Positions 25,873 to 35,263 are shown, counted from the stretch's first letter. The stretch is 64,000 nucleotides of DNA from Novilysobacter_A longmucuonensis (GCF_046600735.1 NZ_JBJMAW010000013.1:8758-72757); one strand, 5' to 3'. Translations and numbers: made by a program. Notes: a model not told the origin generated them from the sequence alone.

Positions 25873-26583
25873 CACACGGGCAAGACGTGCGAGCGCCGAA
25901 CCCCTACGCCTCCGCGTTCAACACCGATTCACAACTGAGGAGCCTCGGCCAAACGGAAATACCCGACGGCTGCCTTGTAGGAGGTTTCTGACGTCGAGGC
26001 GCGGCAACAACCGAGGGCGCGCGGCCGCTGAGTTGGGCACCCTACTCCTGCCCCGGCGCTAGGCCATCACTGAAGCTGTCCAGGATCGCGAAGCGGAGTC
26101 CGGCCGAACGGAATCGAAGCACGGCGCCGGGGCATCCCTTAGAGGCTCAACTAGGCTGCACCTTGAAGCTCGGGGCGTTTGCAATCGCCTTGCCTCGGCG
26201 CGTGCGCTGGCACAGGCGGCATGGCGTACTCGGGCAGCTTCATCGCGTCGCGGAAGTAGCGGCCCATAAGAAGCCGCGGGAACACCGGGCAGCGCGTTGC
26301 ACCGCCACCCCCGCTTCACCTCGTCAAAGCATAGGTGGCAGGGAGGGGGCGATCGGTTCAATCGGCTCGGTGGATTGCAGCCGGCTTCCATCCGGCAGTC
26401 CTAGGGCACCGCGAGTCCGCTATGGGTCGGAAGCGGCCGTCAGCGCCCCCGATGAACTTCTTGGTTTGGCATGGCGCCGTGCATTCCGGCCATGCGACTG
26501 ATCCGTAAGCGGGGTCCCGTTTCATAAGCCCTCCGTCCACCGGTGGAACGCGGCAAATGCCGGCGCCAACGTCAGGAGCCTGC
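25873..26583. other. Gene-poor spacer between island and metabolic region
   Basis: I see no gene I can support. A minus-strand frame ends with ARYFRDAMKLPEYAMPPV before 26158, which looks like a coding remnant, but no start or family is evident. Around 26430-26460 the minus strand has TTCATCGGGGGCGCTGACGG, then CCGCTTCCGACC, a distant echo of the motif repeated in the defence island. Confidence 0.4.
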
Positions 26584-27309
26584 TCACACCTGCGCCATCC
26601 CGCCATCCACAAACAACTCGACACCTGCCACATAACTGCTCTCGTCGCTGGCCAGGAACAGAGCGGCAGCGGCCACTTCCTCGGGGCGCCCCATCCGGCC
26701 CATGGGGATCATCCCCAGCAGCGCCTCGCGTTCCTGCGGGGTAGTCCACGCCATCATCGCGGTATCGGTGGGCCCCGGGCTGACCAGGTTGACGCGGATG
26801 CCGCGCGGCGCCAGCTCCGAAGTCCAGCTGCGTGCCAGGGTACGCACTGCCGCCTTGGTCGCGCTGTAGACCCCGCGCGCCGGCACGCCCTTGCTGCCTG
26901 CGATCGAACCCACCAGCACGATCGAGCTGCCGGCGCGCATCAGCGGAACGAAGGTCTGTGTGGCGAACAGCAGCGCGCGCACGTTGAGGTCGAAATGCCG
27001 GTCGAAGTGGTCTTCGGTCACCTCCTCCAGCAGCGCCGGCTCGGACAGGCCCGCGCTGACCACCAGGATGTCAAGATGGCCTGCTTCATCGCGCAGACGG
27101 GTTGCCAGGCCATTCAGATCAGCCTGCACACTCGGGTCAACGGTCGCCGGGAGCGCACCCGCGCTTGCGGCCGCCGCTTCGATGTCCGGGCCGCGCCGGC
27201 CCGTGCCCCAGACCTGGGCACCCTCGCGCACGAAACGCTCCATAACCGAGGCGCCGATGCCGCTCGCCGCGCCGATGATCAATGCCTTTTTTCCTTCCAG
27301 TCGTGCCAT
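26584..27309 (-). CDS. Short-chain dehydrogenase/reductase (SDR)
   Basis: A 241-residue classical SDR. The cofactor loop is GAASGIG (about 13-19), the active site is in the region of VGSIAGS and YSATK, and the C-terminus is VAGVELFVDGG. An Arg-rich turn (GTGRRGPD) after beta-2 suggests NADP(H) preference (inference). The substrate is unknown. It is divergent from an HxlR regulator across a 100-bp gap with a perfect palindrome, the usual pairing of an HxlR repressor or activator with the oxidoreductase it controls under electrophile or quinone stress. It looks intact. Confidence 0.9.
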   Translation of the reverse strand: MARLEGKKALIIGAASGIGASVMERFVREGAQVWGTGRRGPDIEAAAASAGALPATVDPSVQADLNGLATRLRDEAGHLDILVVSAGLSEPALLEEVTEDHFDRHFDLNVRALLFATQTFVPLMRAGSSIVLVGSIAGSKGVPARGVYSATKAAVRTLARSWTSELAPRGIRVNLVSPGPTDTAMMAWTTPQEREALLGMIPMGRMGRPEEVAAAALFLASDESSYVAGVELFVDGGMAQV

Positions 27310-27342
27310 GTCCGTTGTCCGTTGAAGAATTGTTGGTGACCG

Positions 27343-27357
27343 ATATACGATCTATAT
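27343..27357. promoter_or_regulatory. Palindrome between SDR and HxlR genes
   Basis: ATATACGATCTATAT has perfect ATATA/TATAT arms around CGATC. It lies 34 bp upstream of the SDR start and 53 bp upstream of the HxlR start, in an AT-rich patch unlike its surroundings. It is a likely HxlR operator. A second AT-rich half-site may lie at TATCGGGAGGTATA just before the HxlR start. Confidence 0.5.
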
Positions 27358-27409
27358 TTGAGCTACTCAACGCACTCGATGCATACAAGGTATCGGGAGG
27401 TATATCGCC

Positions 27410-27799
27410 ATGGCCCCCGTGACTGATCTGCAACTGGACGACATGCGCGCCACGCGCACTGCCCTCGAACACATCACCAATAAATGGTCGGTGCTGCTAC
27501 TGGCCGTCCTGTGCCACGAGCCGTCGCGGTTCAACGAACTGCTGCATCGGCTGGACGGAATTACCCACAAGGCCCTGTCCGACGCCCTAAAGCGGTTGGA
27601 ACGCAATGGACTGGTGACGCGCACGGTGATACCGACCAAGCCGGTGGGGGTGGAGTACTCGATCACCGAGCTGGGTCAGTCGCTGCGCGAGCCCATCCAG
27701 AGCCTGTCCGCCTGGGCAACGCAATACGGGCCGGCACTGGCTCGCGCACGGATGGCGTTCGATCAGGCGCAAGCCGCACCGGTGCGTTCGAATCGATGA
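27410..27799 (+). CDS. HxlR-family winged-helix regulator
   Basis: A 129-residue protein of normal HxlR length. The winged helix spans about 15-105, with ITNKWSVLLLAVLCHEPSRF, ITHKALSDALKRLERNG and GVEYSITELGQSL. There is no Cys near the N-terminus, so thiol sensing like HypR or QorR through an N-terminal Cys is less likely; one Cys sits in LAVLCHEP. GGGAGG precedes the ATG by 9 nt. It is divergent from the SDR gene, which it probably controls. Confidence 0.9.
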   Translation: MAPVTDLQLDDMRATRTALEHITNKWSVLLLAVLCHEPSRFNELLHRLDGITHKALSDALKRLERNGLVTRTVIPTKPVGVEYSITELGQSLREPIQSLSAWATQYGPALARARMAFDQAQAAPVRSNR

Positions 27800-28107
27800 T
27801 TCCGGATCCGTCGAAGTCATGGCGGCGCATAGGTCCCTGCTAGTGGCGTCCGAGGTCGCTCAGCTGGCTATACGGACGATCACCTTGGTTTCGAAATCGG
27901 AAGGCGACGCGCACACAGTCGACTAAGCGAGAAAAGGCGGCCTCACTCACAGAGGATTGCCATGACGCGGATTTCGTTTCGCATCGCGGCAAGCAGCAAC
28001 ACCGTCCCGCCAGTTTCTCACTGGTCGTCCACAAGACCGCTACGCCGTTTTGCAAGTGCCGCCGCCCTTAGCTAAAGGGGTTCCCCGCACATATAAGAGC
28101 TCGACGG

Positions 28108-28137
28108 GACGGGCCCTCAATTGATGCAGGGCCCGTC
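28108..28137 (+). terminator. Perfect 10-bp stem-loop before the AraC gene
   Basis: GACGGGCCCT (28108-28117) and AGGGCCCGTC (28128-28137) pair fully around a 10-nt loop, followed by TCTTGTGTTG. It could terminate transcripts coming from the HxlR side. The 27800-28107 gap before it holds no gene I can support. Confidence 0.5.
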
Positions 28138-28139
28138 TC

Positions 28140-29017
28140 TTGTGTTGCGCCATGCGTCGCAGTCGCAGCAGCGGCTGGCTTCAGTACGTCATCGGCTCCG
28201 GGACGTGGAGAGTGACCCGGTCCGATGAGGGCCAGCCCTTCTACTGCGCAGTGCTCGAGGGAGGCTGTCGGCTGGCGCTGGACGGCGAGAACGCCGTCGA
28301 GCTTCGTGCAGGCGATTTCGTCCTGGTTCCGGCCACCTTCGGCATCACGATGTCCAGCCTTGCGGCGCCAATGGGCCATGCCGACTCCGTGCCAGCTGCG
28401 TCGGGCGGAGGAGTCTTCAGGATTGGAGAAGTCGATGGCCCCGCAGATCTTCACCTGATTGGCGGGCACTGTAGCTTCGACTCTCCCGACGCCGCGCTAC
28501 TAGTGTCCTTGCTCCCCCGCCTGATACACGTGCGGGATGACTCACGCCTGGCGTCACTGGTGCGCTTGGTCAGCGATGAGTCCCGTAACGCCCGGCCTGC
28601 GCGTGAGGCGATCCTCGCGCGGCTCCTGGAGGTTCTTCTCATCGAGGCCCTCCGATCCGGGCCCGGGACAACAGGATCTCCAGGGCTGGTCCGGGGCCTC
28701 GCCGACACCCGTCTTGCGGCAGCGTTGCGCGCTATGCACCGCGCGCCGGAAAGGCCTTGGTCGACTGATGAGCTCGCCAGGGAATCTGCGCTGTCGCGGT
28801 CGGCGTTCTTCAATCGCTTTCGGGAGGCGCTGGACATGGCACCGATCGCGTACCTGCTTGCCTGGCGCATGGGTTGGCGAAGAACTTGCTTCGTCGCGAA
28901 AGGCTCACTGTGTCGGAAGTTTCCCAGCGCGTGGGATATGGCTCAGCCAGCGCGTTCAGCGTTGCCTTCACCCGTTACGTGGGGCAACCACCAGTCAGCT
29001 ATGCCCGCGAACCTTGA
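28140..29017 (+). pseudogene. AraC-family regulator (cupin_6 type), frameshifted near its end
   Basis: An N-terminal cupin-like domain (GSGTWRVTRSDEGQPFY, then RAGDFVLVPATFG) is followed by an AraC DNA-binding domain whose first helix-turn-helix is WSTDELARESALSRSAFFNR. At about 28870 the frame shifts by a missing base. The second helix-turn-helix continues in another frame as AKNLLRRERLTVSEVSQRVG, then FTRYVGQPPVSY, to a TGA at 29015-29017. The unshifted frame runs to 29078 as unrelated sequence. The N-terminus is also short for the family and abuts a hairpin, so the start is uncertain (28140 or 28152). Confidence 0.75.
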
Positions 29018-29083
29018 GGTTTGGCTGCGTAGCCTGAGGGAGGCAAGACGCCGTCGGGTGAAGGGTTATCGACGTTGAGCGAC

Positions 29084-29178
29084 GCGAATAGCCCACGCAA
29101 GTTCGCACGATTGTTCAATACCGCGGGATACAGGGCCTCCAGACTAGCCTCGGTGACAAAGAAACGCCGTGACCGAGG
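29084..29178 (+). repeat. ~95-bp direct repeat, copy 1
   Basis: The core AAGTTCGCACGATTGTTCAA and the following ~50 bp recur at 32120-32216 with only a few substitutions. Both copies are open in the same frame and encode FARLFNTAGYRASRLASV followed by a basic tail, so they look like the 3' end of one duplicated gene. They bracket the retropepsin, LysR and MDR genes. No other gene is evident between 29018 and 29470. Confidence 0.75.
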
Positions 29179-29470
29179 ATTCCCGGGATCGCACTCACCC
29201 GCACCTTCAGGCGCATTCGTGATCGCTGATCCGGCACCGGTCGCGGCTAGGACGAATGCTGATAGCTAGCGATGCCTGTCAGTACGCGCAACTGCGCGCC
29301 AGCGTAGGGACCGCCGCCTGTTCGAAACGTACACGGAGTCGGGCGACAACCGTCCCCACGTAGCATTGAATCGCAGGATCAGTTTTGTCCCCGCAAGATC
29401 GGCGGCGCAGGGCTCAGGAACCCCCGCCAAAAAGGTTCTCCCACTGCAGGCAGAGAGCGATGCTATCCCG

Positions 29471-30457
29471 ATGAAGCAAAACGGTATTCTCCTCACAGCA
29501 TTCCCGCATCAGCGGCCGTACCTTCGGCATATCAAAGTGTGCGCGCTAACCCTGTTGGCGGCACTGACCACGTCAGCATATGCGGATAGCGACATACCGG
29601 TTCCGCCCAGATCCGAGCGCGCCTCGGAAATACGGCTGACCGACAAGATCACGACGCTGCCTATCGTAATGGTCCGGGAGTTTCCCTTTATTGAAGGAAC
29701 AGTTGCGGGTGTCGAGGGCAAGTTCATGCTCGACACGGGCGCCCAGGATTCGCTCAGTATCAATGACAACCGCGTACCGGTTTTAGACGCACGAACGATC
29801 GGCAGCGGTTTTTTTGGAAGCGGTCAAACCTTTAAGATTCGGCTCGTACCCGAACTGCAGGACATCCGCATCGGCGGGTTGATCTACCCTCGCGCGACTG
29901 CGGTCGAGAGCATGGACGCCCGCCTCCTTGAGGGAATTACACCCGACTTCATCGGCTGGATTGGCTACAACGCCTTCAGCGGACACGCCATGAAGCTGGA
30001 TTACCAGAATCTGCGCGCAACTTTCTACCGGCATGGGGAGGCCGATTACCTGGAGTCAGAGCGAGTTGTCGCCGAACTGCCTTTCGAGACGCGGAAGCTG
30101 CCCAATCATCCCATTCAAGCGGGGCGTATAGGGGAAATGGACGTCGTCACGTCTTGGGATACCGGCCAACATGGCAACTTGTACACCAGCGAGGAAGGTA
30201 AAGCCCGGTTGCTGAGGGAAGGGCGATTGACTCCATCGCCAACGAAGCCGGATAGTTTCGACCTTCACGGCTTGCGATTGAACGGCCACACGATGCCGTC
30301 CATCCCGTCGATCGCTGTCCACACGACACACTCTCCCGCCGCCGCGCCCATCGGGATAAGCGAGGCAGATTGGCTTGTGCTCGGCTACGCTCTCCTGCAC
30401 CAGTTCAAGACCGTCTGGGACTATGACCGACAACGTATCTACCTGCTGGAGCGCTAG
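29471..30457 (+). CDS. Secreted retropepsin-like aspartyl protease
   Basis: A 328-residue protein. The N-terminus (basic, then VCALTLLAALTTSAYA) is a signal peptide with probable cleavage near residue 38. The catalytic motif FMLDTGAQDSL (Asp 88) lies in a retropepsin-like fold (GTVAGVEGKFMLDTG), and a second SWDTGQHG lies near residue 224, so it may hold two half-domains like pepsin-type chains. It is predicted periplasmic; the substrate is unknown. ATG 29471 was chosen over 29366 because it starts the signal peptide. It lies between two copies of a ~95-bp repeat. Confidence 0.72.
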   Translation: MKQNGILLTAFPHQRPYLRHIKVCALTLLAALTTSAYADSDIPVPPRSERASEIRLTDKITTLPIVMVREFPFIEGTVAGVEGKFMLDTGAQDSLSINDNRVPVLDARTIGSGFFGSGQTFKIRLVPELQDIRIGGLIYPRATAVESMDARLLEGITPDFIGWIGYNAFSGHAMKLDYQNLRATFYRHGEADYLESERVVAELPFETRKLPNHPIQAGRIGEMDVVTSWDTGQHGNLYTSEEGKARLLREGRLTPSPTKPDSFDLHGLRLNGHTMPSIPSIAVHTTHSPAAAPIGISEADWLVLGYALLHQFKTVWDYDRQRIYLLER

Positions 30458-30513
30458 GGAAGGTCTGGACAAGGCGTCTATCTGATCAGTAAATTCGGAC
30501 GTGCTTCGCAGGC

Positions 30514-30783
30514 TTACCTGACATCTCCAGGCCTGCAGCCGAACGAGGGGAGGACGGCTCGCCCGAACCCGATCTCGAGGCGCAGGTGCGGCTCGCTCAC
30601 GTCCTCAGTCAGCGTTTCCAGCCGGGTGGTCCGGTGCACCAGCCTTGCACCCAGTTCCTTTTCGAACGATGCCAGGCGGGCGCTTGCCGCTGCAGGCGTG
30701 ACGCCGAGGTCGCGTGCGGCGGCACTGATGCTGCCTAGACGGGCGACGCGTACGAACAGGGTCAGACCACTGAAATTCATCAT
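30514..30783 (-). pseudogene. LysR regulator truncated to its DNA-binding domain
   Basis: From MMNFSGLTLFVRVARLGSIS through AARDLGVTPAAASARLASF to LVHRTTR this is a clear LysR winged helix. After LTEDVSEPHLRL the effector domain is missing, and the frame ends after ~90 residues with unrelated sequence. A deletion seems to have fused two distant parts. It faces the divergent MDR oxidoreductase gene 200 bp away, the place of a former regulator. Confidence 0.75.
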
Positions 30784-30983
30784 GTCATCCAGCCAAAAAA
30801 CGGCAAGTGCGGTTGCGCACATGAACGCCGAATGCATCGCTCCGGCGGCGTAAATGACGTGCGAGAGCGCCGGAGCTTCAACGGTTCTTTGAAGCTGATT
30901 CAGCCCCGCGCCGGCTACCGGTGAGTGGGTCGCCACGCGAGCATGGCGCACCGCCACCGACGTGGCACCGATAATACCGTCTC

Positions 30984-31967
30984 ATGAGCCACACAATGAA
31001 AGCCATGGTGTTGACCCGCTTCGGCGACGGCGATGCGTTCGAACTCCGCGATGTCCCCGTGCCAGCCGTCGGCGCGCGCCAAGTTCGGGTACGCGTGCAT
31101 GCCACCGCGGTCAATCCGCTCGACTACCAGATCCGTCGCGGCGATTACGCCGCGTATGTACCGCTCCCGGCGATCATCGGGCACGACATCTCCGGCGTCA
31201 TCGAGGAGATCGGCTCGGAGGTGACCGAATTCCGCCCGGGCGACGCCGTGTACTACACCCCCAAGATCTTCGGCGGCTGGGGCTCCTATGCCGAACAGCA
31301 TGTGGCCGATGTGAACCTGGTGGGCCGAAAGCCGGAGAACCTGAGCCATCTAGAGGCGGCCAGCCTCACCCTGGCCGGTGGCACCGTCTGGGAGGCCTTC
31401 GTCACCCGAGCCCAGCTGGCCGTGGGCGAAACCATCCTCATCCACGGCGGGGCCGGCGGTGTGGGCACGCTCGCCATCCAGATGGCCAAGGCCATGGGCG
31501 CACGGGTGATCACCACCGCGCGTACGGAACACCACGCATTCGTGCGAGAACTGGGCGCAGATGAAGCGATCGATTACACCTTGGTGGACTACGTGGACGC
31601 GGTGGCGGAGATCACCCAGGGGAAAGGTGTCAACGTCGTGTTCGACACCATCGGCGGCGACACGCTGACCCGCAGCCCGCTGGCATTGGCCGACTTGGGT
31701 CGCGTGGTCAGCCTGGTGGACATTTCCGCACCGCAGAACCTGGTCGAGGCCTGGGGGAAGAACGCGGCCTACCATTTCGTCTTCACCCGCCAGAACCGCG
31801 GCAAGCTGGACGCGCTCACCCGTCTGGTGGAACGGGGGCAGGTGAAGCCGGTGATCGGCGCGGTGTTCCCATTGGCGCGCATGGGCGATGCCCATCACCT
31901 GCTGGAGAACGGGGCCCAGCATTCCCTGCGGGGCAAGGTGGCCATCGACGTGGCGGCGGCGCAGTGA
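30984..31967 (+). CDS. MDR-family zinc-less alcohol dehydrogenase / quinone oxidoreductase
   Basis: A 327-residue medium-chain reductase. The GroES-like N-terminal domain (VHATAVNPLDYQIRRGDY, then PAIIGHDISGVIEEIG) precedes a Rossmann NADP-binding region (ILIHGGAGGVGTLAIQMAK). Structural and catalytic zinc Cys ligands are lacking, as in zeta-crystallin-type quinone reductases. It likely reduces quinones or enones with NADPH. It starts 200 bp from the truncated LysR gene on the other strand and ends ~150 bp before the second copy of the 95-bp repeat. Confidence 0.88.
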   Translation: MSHTMKAMVLTRFGDGDAFELRDVPVPAVGARQVRVRVHATAVNPLDYQIRRGDYAAYVPLPAIIGHDISGVIEEIGSEVTEFRPGDAVYYTPKIFGGWGSYAEQHVADVNLVGRKPENLSHLEAASLTLAGGTVWEAFVTRAQLAVGETILIHGGAGGVGTLAIQMAKAMGARVITTARTEHHAFVRELGADEAIDYTLVDYVDAVAEITQGKGVNVVFDTIGGDTLTRSPLALADLGRVVSLVDISAPQNLVEAWGKNAAYHFVFTRQNRGKLDALTRLVERGQVKPVIGAVFPLARMGDAHHLLENGAQHSLRGKVAIDVAAAQ

Positions 31968-32119
31968 TCACCGAGATGGCATTGCTGCGTGTTCAAACCG
32001 GCATGAACAGGCCGTTCGAGGCAGCCTTCAGCAATGTGGCTCCCCTGCGAAGCTTCGACGAGCCCGCGCGACTACTCACTGGTCGCGCGGTTGTATGGGC
32101 TAGGGATCATCGATCGCTG

Positions 32120-32216
32120 GACGACGCGACCAGCCGAGACAAGTTCGCACGATTGTTCAATACCGCGGGATACAGGGCATCCAGACTTGCTTCGGTGGCA
32201 AAGAATCGCCGTGATT
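32120..32216 (+). repeat. ~95-bp direct repeat, copy 2
   Basis: Partner of 29084-29178 with the same core and the same open frame, ending TAG at 32214-32216. An upstream continuation of that frame (LTGRAVVWARDHRSLDDATS) suggests a longer gene tail remains here than at copy 1. Confidence 0.75.
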
Positions 32217-32275
32217 AGGCTCTCCAGCGGCGATTGCCAGCGCAAGGTTTTGTCAAATTCGAAAGGAGACTTGCA

Positions 32276-32809
32276 ATGACGCGCGATGTTTATGCCAGGA
32301 CCGCGAAGATCTCCGAAGCACCGGCTCCCAGTGTGGCCATCCCGACCGGGCCCAACAGTCCGCTCGCGCTCCTGCAGGCCGTCCTGGAAAATCCGACCGA
32401 TCTTGAGCACGTGCGGAGATACACGACCGGCGACTTCATGTACGTCTCGCTCAACTATGAACATCCAGAACTGAAGCAGATCATGCCTTGGGCCGGAACC
32501 ACCGCCGGTACGGAAGGGCTCGTCCAGACCTTCAAGGATGTCTTCACCTTCTGGTCGGTGGTCGCGTTTGAGCCGCAGGACAGCTTCGAGAATTCCGATG
32601 GCGCCGCCATCTTTGGCTACTTTACCTATCGTTCCAACACGCTTGGAAAAACGGTGACCTCACCGCTGTCGATTCTGGCGCGTGCCAGGGATGGCAAGCT
32701 CAGCTTCGTGCAATTCATGGAAGACACTTTCGCCACTGTGCGGAGCTTCCGTGAGAGCGGGACTTACCGTATCAAGGCCGATCCCAATGGCTCGGAATTC
32801 GACGTGTGA
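32276..32809 (+). CDS. NTF2/SnoaL-like protein
   Basis: A 177-residue protein with the cone-shaped NTF2-like pattern: LALLQAVLENPTDLEHVRRY, VSLNYEHPELKQIMPWAG, TFKDVFTFWSVVAFEP and ILARARDGKLSFVQFMED. SnoaL-like domains bind or isomerise small hydrophobic molecules; no catalytic residues can be assigned. ATG 32276 was chosen because AAAGGAGAC precedes it at good spacing. It is one of five such domains in the region, and the pirin gene follows 255 bp later on the same strand. The 32810-33064 gap has only a 70-residue frame without recognisable features. Confidence 0.78.
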   Translation: MTRDVYARTAKISEAPAPSVAIPTGPNSPLALLQAVLENPTDLEHVRRYTTGDFMYVSLNYEHPELKQIMPWAGTTAGTEGLVQTFKDVFTFWSVVAFEPQDSFENSDGAAIFGYFTYRSNTLGKTVTSPLSILARARDGKLSFVQFMEDTFATVRSFRESGTYRIKADPNGSEFDV

Positions 32810-33064
32810 GCCTGTTACTTGAACAGCGTCGGTTTGCGGTCGAGGCGCTGGTCTTGCGCTGTTGCGCAGGTTCCAACCGCCTCGGTGGCGGGATCGAGGC
32901 AACCGACGTCGTTGATGACGCAGCAGGACTCTCTGTGGCCGCAACACGCTGCACCGCAGTCGCCAAGTGGTCCCTTCTGCCAAAGCCCGACTCTGACGCC
33001 CTCCACGCATCCATCTGAAGTACCCCGACATCGGCGATGACCGAAAGTCGGCAGGAGAAACGAC

Positions 33065-33958
33065 ATGATTGAACTCGTCATCGAACAACGTCGCCGCGAT
33101 CTGGGCGGTGGCATGCAAGTCGGCCGGGTGCTGCCCTTCGCCCAGCGCCGCATGGTGGGTCCCTACATCTTCTTTGACCACATGGGGCCGCTGGATCTTC
33201 CGCCGGGCATTGATCGCAGCGTGGATGTCCGCCCGCATCCGCATATCGGCCTCTCGACCGTGACCTACCTTTTCTCCGGTGAGGTCATGCATCGCGACAG
33301 CCTGGGTAATGCACAGGCAGTCCGCCCGCGAGAGGTCAACTGGATGACCGCCGGCCGGGGCATCACGCACAGCGAGCGGTTCGAGCACGCACGGGCGCAC
33401 GGCGATCACTTGCATGGCATCCAGGCCTGGGTTGCGCTGCCGAAAGAGTTTGAAGAGACCGCTCCCGCCTTCTCCCACCACGCGGGAGACGATCTGCCGC
33501 AGTGGAGTGACGGCGGGGTACACGGACAACTCATCGCCGGCAGCGCCTACGGCTTGACCGCGAACGTCGCGACGCACTCGCCGCAGTTCTACGTGCATCT
33601 GGACATGGAGCGGGGCTCAACGGCTGAAATACCCGCCGACCATCCAGAGCGTGCGATCTACATCGCGTCGGGCTCGATAGAGCTTGGCGGCGCCACGTAC
33701 AGCGCCGGCGGGATGCTAGTGCTCGGCGCGGGGCCGTCGTGGCTGAGGGCCCTGGAGCGTAGCTCGGTGATGCTGCTGGGCGGCGAGCCGATCGGCGAAC
33801 GCTTCATCTACTGGAACTTCGCGTCTTCGTCGAAGGACAGGCTCGCGCAGGCCGCGGCGGACTGGGAGGCGGGTCGCATGAAGCTGCCCGACGCGGACGA
33901 CTCCGAATTCATCCCGTTGCCGGTCGAGCAGGCGCCGGCTGCGCCGGCCATGTCATGA
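33065..33958 (+). CDS. Pirin-family protein
   Basis: A 297-residue bicupin. The N-terminal metal-site residues are in FFDHMGP, RPHPHIGLSTVTY and GITHSER; the C-terminal cupin (ERAIYIASGSIELGG) lacks obvious ligands. Pirins bind Fe and may act as quercetinase-like dioxygenases or redox sensors. AGGAGAAACGAC precedes the ATG. The gene leads a same-strand series with the chloroperoxidase-like hydrolase, isochorismatase, DoxX and amidohydrolase, an assortment often found together. A second pirin lies at 54157. Confidence 0.92.
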   Translation: MIELVIEQRRRDLGGGMQVGRVLPFAQRRMVGPYIFFDHMGPLDLPPGIDRSVDVRPHPHIGLSTVTYLFSGEVMHRDSLGNAQAVRPREVNWMTAGRGITHSERFEHARAHGDHLHGIQAWVALPKEFEETAPAFSHHAGDDLPQWSDGGVHGQLIAGSAYGLTANVATHSPQFYVHLDMERGSTAEIPADHPERAIYIASGSIELGGATYSAGGMLVLGAGPSWLRALERSSVMLLGGEPIGERFIYWNFASSSKDRLAQAAADWEAGRMKLPDADDSEFIPLPVEQAPAAPAMS

Positions 33959-34189
33959 GCACCCCGAAACTCGGGACTCCTGTCTCCCGCCCCCGGAGGC
34001 ACGTTGATGCTCGCATGCAGCTTGGCGAGTTTCTGGTGCTTTGACTTCTGGCCGGCATCGCATTGAGTGCATTGGGCCGCCAGCCCCATCCATGTAACCG
34101 GCGGGTTCGCCCTCGTCGCAATAGCGACCTGCTCCATCAGGGCGGGACAGGACCGGCGCAACGAAGCATCCATCCAACGAGGAACCGCC

Positions 34190-35131
34190 ATGAAGTTTTT
34201 GATGCGTCCCTTCGTCGCCGGCGTGCTGGCCATCTCGCTGCAGTCCGGCGCCGTCGCCCAAGCCACCTCACCTGCCAAGGAGACCGCGATGACCCTCACC
34301 AACGATACCGTCACCACCCGCGACGGCGTCCGCCTCTACTACAAGGACTGGGGCCCGAAGGACGGCCAAGTCGTCACCTTCAGCCACGGCTGGCCGTTGA
34401 ACTCGGACAGTTGGGAATCGCAGATGCTGTTTCTGGCCGATCGCGGCTACCGCGTGGTCGCCCACGACCGTCGCGGCCACGGGCGCTCCAGGCAGCCGTG
34501 GAACGGTAACGACATGGATCACTACGCCGACGATCTGGCAGCGGTAATCGAAGCACTCGATCTCAACGACGTGACTCTGGTCGGATTCTCCACCGGCGGT
34601 GGTGAAGTCGCGCGCTACATCGGTCGACACGGCACTGCACGCGTGAGCAAGGCCGTGCTGGTGAGCGCGGTGCCGCCGATGATGCTGCGGACCGACGACA
34701 ATCCGGACGGCCTGCCCGTCGAGGTGTTCGACGGAATGCGCGAGGCTTCGCTTGCCAACCGTTCGAAGCTGTATCTGGACATCGCCTCAGGTCCGTTCTT
34801 CGGCTTCAACCGTCCCGGCGCCACGCCCGACCCGGGCCTGATCCAGTCCTTCTGGGTGCAGGGCATGCAGGCCGGCCACAAGAACACCTACGACTCGATC
34901 GCGGCGTTCTCGGCCACCGACTTCCGCAGCGACCTGGCGAAGTTCGACGTGCCCACCCTGGTCATCCACGGTGGCGACGACCAGATCGTGCCGGTCGACA
35001 CCTCGGCGCGCGCCTCCGCGGCCCTGGTCAAAGGCGCTCGCCTGATCATCTACCCCGGCGGCCCCCACGGCATTGCCGACACCCACAAGGACCGGCTCAA
35101 TCAGGACCTGCTGAGCTTCCTGAAGGAGTAA
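34190..35131 (+). CDS. Alpha/beta hydrolase, non-haem chloroperoxidase/arylesterase type
   Basis: A 313-residue protein. The triad is Ser134 in LVGFSTGGGE, Asp263/264 in IHGGDDQIVP and His293 in GGPHGI; the oxyanion region is TFSHGWPL. It matches cofactor-free haloperoxidases (perhydrolases/arylesterases), which form peracids from acids and peroxide or hydrolyse esters. The start at 34190 (ribosome site AACGAGGAA) adds a signal-like leader (VAGVLAISLQSGAVAQA). The family core would begin at MTLTNDTVTT, residue 34, so a secreted form is likely but not certain. Confidence 0.9.
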   Translation: MKFLMRPFVAGVLAISLQSGAVAQATSPAKETAMTLTNDTVTTRDGVRLYYKDWGPKDGQVVTFSHGWPLNSDSWESQMLFLADRGYRVVAHDRRGHGRSRQPWNGNDMDHYADDLAAVIEALDLNDVTLVGFSTGGGEVARYIGRHGTARVSKAVLVSAVPPMMLRTDDNPDGLPVEVFDGMREASLANRSKLYLDIASGPFFGFNRPGATPDPGLIQSFWVQGMQAGHKNTYDSIAAFSATDFRSDLAKFDVPTLVIHGGDDQIVPVDTSARASAALVKGARLIIYPGGPHGIADTHKDRLNQDLLSFLKE

Positions 35132-35263
35132 CGCCGACGCGCTCCGATACCGCTGACGGATCTTTCCGTCGGCCGCATCCGATCCACGACAGCCGGCCGA
35201 CGCATCGCGACACCGGCGTCATCCAAGCCGAATTCCCCAACCCACCCGCCTTCGAGGAAGCCC

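Noticed and set aside
27785..27795. A GTTCGAATC sequence resembling a tRNA T-loop
   Set aside because: It is the coding end of the HxlR gene; no acceptor or anticodon stem can be built around it.
27961..28074. A 37-residue frame MTRISFRIAASSN...
   Set aside because: Short, Arg/Ser-rich, with no coupling or family; it is not convincing as a gene.
32806..33018. A 70-residue frame between the NTF2-like and pirin genes
   Set aside because: It overlaps the upstream stop, has no family likeness and no conservation that can be judged here.
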